The notes below the pieces were generated by a model. It was not told where the DNA came from. It saw only the letters and a program-made list of their open reading frames with translations, and did no database searches. 49,623 bases of DNA, taken from the NCBI GenBank assembly GCA_026647215.1, contig JAPKHC010000049.1, positions 1-49,623 of the forward strand. Reading direction: 5' to 3'. The translations under genes and the position numbers were made by a program. Every line of letters starts with the position of its first letter. The first letter of the stretch is position 1. Below, piece after piece: positions 47,290-49,623 of this stretch. This stretch comes from F1-120-MAGs118 sp013360535 (GTDB lineage: Bacteria > Planctomycetota > UBA1135 > GCA-002686595).

Positions 47290-49281
47290 TCAGCGTCGAG
47301 CGAGCGGGATCCGCACGTCCAGCGTGAGGTCGCTGGCGAGCACGGTGAGCGCGAGCTCGCCGAGGCTGTCGCGGCCCGAGCTCACGACGATCCGCCACTC
47401 GCCGGGCATCACTCCGTGCATGCGGAACGTGTTGTCCGCCGGGAGCGTCTGGAAAGCCTGACTCCCGCTCGTCGCGTGCGTCAGCCCGACATAGACAGCT
47501 TGAGAGCGCCGGTTCGTGTCGAGTCCTTCGACTCGGCCTCTCAGCGTCGTGCCCGGAAGCACCAGATCGCGCACGAAATCAGCGTTTCCGACGTCCTGCT
47601 CCCCGAGCTGAACGTAATTCGGTCCCACGCCACCCACGATGCTGAGCGAGAGGTCGAGGGCGTGCACGCCCGCTGCGAGTCGCAGCTCAAAGCGTCCGTT
47701 CGAGAACTTGGTGCTCGAATAGGCACCGGTCTCGACCGACTTGTGCCCCACGACTCCGTCGAGCTCGATCAGCTCCCCCGCCGCGTCGACGACGCGCCCC
47801 GACCAGCGGACGCGCGCGTTCGGGCCACCAAAATCGATCCGTCGAACCTCGTCCGCACCGAGCTCCGCCAGCGGCTTCATGAAGAGCGTTTCGGCCGAGA
47901 GGTGTCGCTGCCCGGCCGGATGCACGACAGCCCAACCGTTCCCTCCCGGCAACTCGTCGATCGCGTAGCTGCCGTCCGCCCCGCTCGTCGCAAAACGCAC
48001 GAAATTGCGCCCGTTCCGCTCGAGATCGACCCGCACTTCCACTCCCGGCAGCGCCTGACCGTCCTCGCCGTACACGTGCCCCTCGACGCGCGCGCCGCCG
48101 AGCTCGACCACGACCCTGCGACTCGGCGCGTCCTCTTCGAGCCGCACCCCGAATTGCGTCCCGACTCCGCGGCCCGTATCGACGCCGAGCCACCAATCGC
48201 CCGCTTCGAGACCGACGATACGAAAACGGCCCTCGCCATCGATGTTGCGCGCCTCGAGAGCGCCGTCCGCGAGCGCCCCGAGCTGCTCTCCCGGCTCCGT
48301 CGGCATCCCGCGCGCGTAGCCACGCCCGAGGTACACGCTGCCGCCACTCACGGGCTCGCCCCTGCGCAGCACGAGCCCCTCGATCGTGCCCGGCTCCACC
48401 TCGACGGCGAGCTCCTCCGCGATCCGATCGCCCACACTCGACGGAAGCTCCCTCGTCTCCGCCGAAATCTGCGCAGAAACGGCCGCCTCCGCGCTCTCGC
48501 GCTCCTCCTGCGGCCTCGCTTCCGGCCGCTCGAGCGCCGCGTACACGCTGCGCTCTTCCTGCTGCGCTGCGCCGCTCGGCTCCACGCCTTCGTCCGCGGC
48601 CTCCGGCCACAGAACCCACGCGCCGATTCCGAGCACCAACACGCTCCACGCCACTTTCGCCGCGATCGACATGCCGAGCATCCCTCCAATTGCCGTCAAC
48701 GCACTCGCCTTCGCCACCGACGCCGTCGCCAGCGCTCCCGGTCCCGCTCCATTTGCGCCCTCGACGAGCGGCGCGAGCGCAAATTGCCAGCCCTTGCCCT
48801 CCGAACGCTCCAGCCGCTCCCGCAGCCGCTTCAATCCCCGCTCGAGCCGCGTGCGCACCGTCGAAGCGTTCGTGCCCGTGCGCCGCGCGATCTCGTTCGC
48901 CTCCAGCCCATCGAAGTAGCGCGCGAGCACCGTCGAGCGGTACGGCTCCTCCAACGCGAGCACGTGCCCCGCGAGCCGCCGCGCCGCCTCCGCGCGCTCG
49001 ACCACATCCGGCGTCTCCGTCGCTTCGGCCTTCGCGCTCGCCCGCTCCCGCGCCTTGCGCGCCTGCTCGCTCCGCCTCCGCTCGCCCGCGAGGTTGCGCA
49101 CCACCGCCGCGATCCACGCCGGCCACGCGCGCTCTTCCCGCGGTCCACGCTCCAGCGCCACCACCCACGCCTCCTGCGCCAGATCGTCCGCCGCCCCCTC
49201 GCCCACGAGCCTCGCCGCCAGCGCGCGCACCCAACGCGCCTCGCCCACGCGCTCCTCCAGCCGCTCCTCCCGCCCCTGCAT
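47290..49281 (-). CDS. ECF sigma factor fused to a transmembrane segment and a large extracytoplasmic domain
   Basis: 663 residues. Residues about 8-75 are sigma region 2 (core motif ADDLAQEAWVVAL) and about 95-158 are region 4 with its helix-turn-helix (ANEIARRTGTNASTVRTRL), so a complete ECF sigma factor occupies the N-terminus. A transmembrane segment lies at about 205-226 (AAKVAWSVLVLGIGAWVLW). The remaining 430 residues are predicted to be outside, with carboxypeptidase-regulatory-like beta-sandwiches (GTIEGLVLRRGEPVSGGSVY; ARVEGHVYGEDGQALPG with ADGSYAIDELPGG). No separate anti-sigma gene is adjacent. The protein could sense an outside signal and release or hold the sigma domain directly. 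Confidence 0.85.
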   Translation of the reverse strand: MQGREERLEERVGEARWVRALAARLVGEGAADDLAQEAWVVALERGPREERAWPAWIAAVVRNLAGERRRSEQARKARERASAKAEATETPDVVERAEAARRLAGHVLALEEPYRSTVLARYFDGLEANEIARRTGTNASTVRTRLERGLKRLRERLERSEGKGWQFALAPLVEGANGAGPGALATASVAKASALTAIGGMLGMSIAAKVAWSVLVLGIGAWVLWPEAADEGVEPSGAAQQEERSVYAALERPEARPQEERESAEAAVSAQISAETRELPSSVGDRIAEELAVEVEPGTIEGLVLRRGEPVSGGSVYLGRGYARGMPTEPGEQLGALADGALEARNIDGEGRFRIVGLEAGDWWLGVDTGRGVGTQFGVRLEEDAPSRRVVVELGGARVEGHVYGEDGQALPGVEVRVDLERNGRNFVRFATSGADGSYAIDELPGGNGWAVVHPAGQRHLSAETLFMKPLAELGADEVRRIDFGGPNARVRWSGRVVDAAGELIELDGVVGHKSVETGAYSSTKFSNGRFELRLAAGVHALDLSLSIVGGVGPNYVQLGEQDVGNADFVRDLVLPGTTLRGRVEGLDTNRRSQAVYVGLTHATSGSQAFQTLPADNTFRMHGVMPGEWRIVVSSGRDSLGELALTVLASDLTLDVRIPLARR

Positions 49282-49393
49282 GCCCCAAGGATGGAGTCGA
49301 CGCCCGATCTGTCCCGTGCATTCCGCGACTTTTTGCGCTCGGCGACGCAGTTTCCGCTCGCGCCCGAGCGTCTCCGACCTCCCCGTACCGAGG

Positions 49394-49399
49394 TAGTCT
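49394..49399 (+). promoter_or_regulatory. -10 box TAGTCT, 7 nt before the last gene
   Basis: TAGTCT-ccctcgc-ATG, the same hexamer and gap as the PLP-enzyme gene at 33462. Confidence 0.5.
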
Positions 49400-49406
49400 C
49401 CCTCGC

Positions 49407-49623
49407 ATGCCGACGGAGCCCGAAGTCCTGCCCGCGCCCGACGGTCACGCCCAGCGCGGCTCGATAACCAAGGACCTGACTTTGGGCCTCGTGATCGGCG
49501 CAGCGTGGATCGCCGTCGACGCCGGATTCGAGCTTGCGGGCTGCGCCCACAACGGATTCGGGTTCGTGACTTTCCTGTTCGGCCTGATCCTCATTCCCGC
49601 GGTGCTGATCGACCTGCTCGTGT
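49407..49623 (+). CDS. Membrane protein of unknown function (truncated by the window end)
   Basis: The 72 codons visible encode a short polar start (MPTEPEVLPAPDGHAQRG) followed by two hydrophobic segments, about residues 24-46 (LTLGLVIGAAWIAVDAGFEL) and 52-72 (FGFVTFLFGLILIPAVLI). The start is supported by the TAGTCT box 7 nt upstream; there is no ribosome-binding site. It is divergent from the sigma-factor fusion across 125 bp. Too little is present to name a family. Confidence 0.55.
   Translation, partial: MPTEPEVLPAPDGHAQRGSITKDLTLGLVIGAAWIAVDAGFELAGCAHNGFGFVTFLFGLILIPAVLIDLLV

Overview
The window reads as chromosome of a GC-rich, Gram-negative-type environmental bacterium, most likely a planctomycete. 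The grounds are the codon bias, the many large signal-peptide proteins built from P-domains, right-handed beta-helices, FG-GAP repeats and LamG folds, the 'DCNSNGIPDACD'-type calcium-site linkers, a PhoX phosphatase and an ECF sigma factor with a membrane-tethered extension. The phylum call is inference from protein style; no rRNA is present to settle it.

Layout. 1-1740: a decayed left edge with the 3' end of an IS3-like transposase, one lipoprotein gene and two relics of a secreted-protein C-terminal module. 1741-9500: a P-domain protein, an OPT transporter on the minus strand, and two tandem beta-helix paralogues followed by a small charged ORF. 9482-14502: a small membrane protein, an ABC exporter and a four-P-domain protein. 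14740-22055: an alpha-2-macroglobulin/PBP1C pair with overlapping stop and start. 22079-31912: mostly housekeeping and repair genes (proline iminopeptidase, RppH-like Nudix, uracil-DNA glycosylase, RlmA-like methyltransferase, broken slyD, hemerythrin, B12-binding protein, RluA-type pseudouridine synthase, SET protein, PhoX, YebC). 32011-37226: a beta-helix protein, a PLP enzyme and a frameshifted hybrid histidine kinase. 37237-46867: six secreted or lipid-anchored proteins. 46909-49623: DUF1428, the sigma-factor fusion and a truncated membrane protein.

The main theme is a set of nine secreted proteins that differ completely in their ectodomains but end in the same cysteine-containing module of about 140 residues, running from a 'YC' start to a 'W-x-RDP...LSNA' end. 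It looks like a shared C-terminal sorting, anchoring or processing domain. I do not recognise it as a named family. Relics of a related variant lie at the left edge.

Two non-coding signals stand out. A perfect 201-bp palindrome (99-bp arms, 3-nt loop) runs exactly from the stop codon of pip to the stop codon of the convergent Nudix gene. Separately, most cytoplasmic-type genes carry a TAnnnT box 6-10 nt before the start codon with no ribosome-binding site, which predicts leaderless mRNAs; most secreted-protein genes instead have an upstream -10 box, often extended (TGnTAnnnT), a leader and in several cases a Shine-Dalgarno sequence.

Long ORFs antisense to real genes are common because stop codons are rare at this GC content; they were left out. 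No tRNA, rRNA, CRISPR array or intact mobile element was seen.
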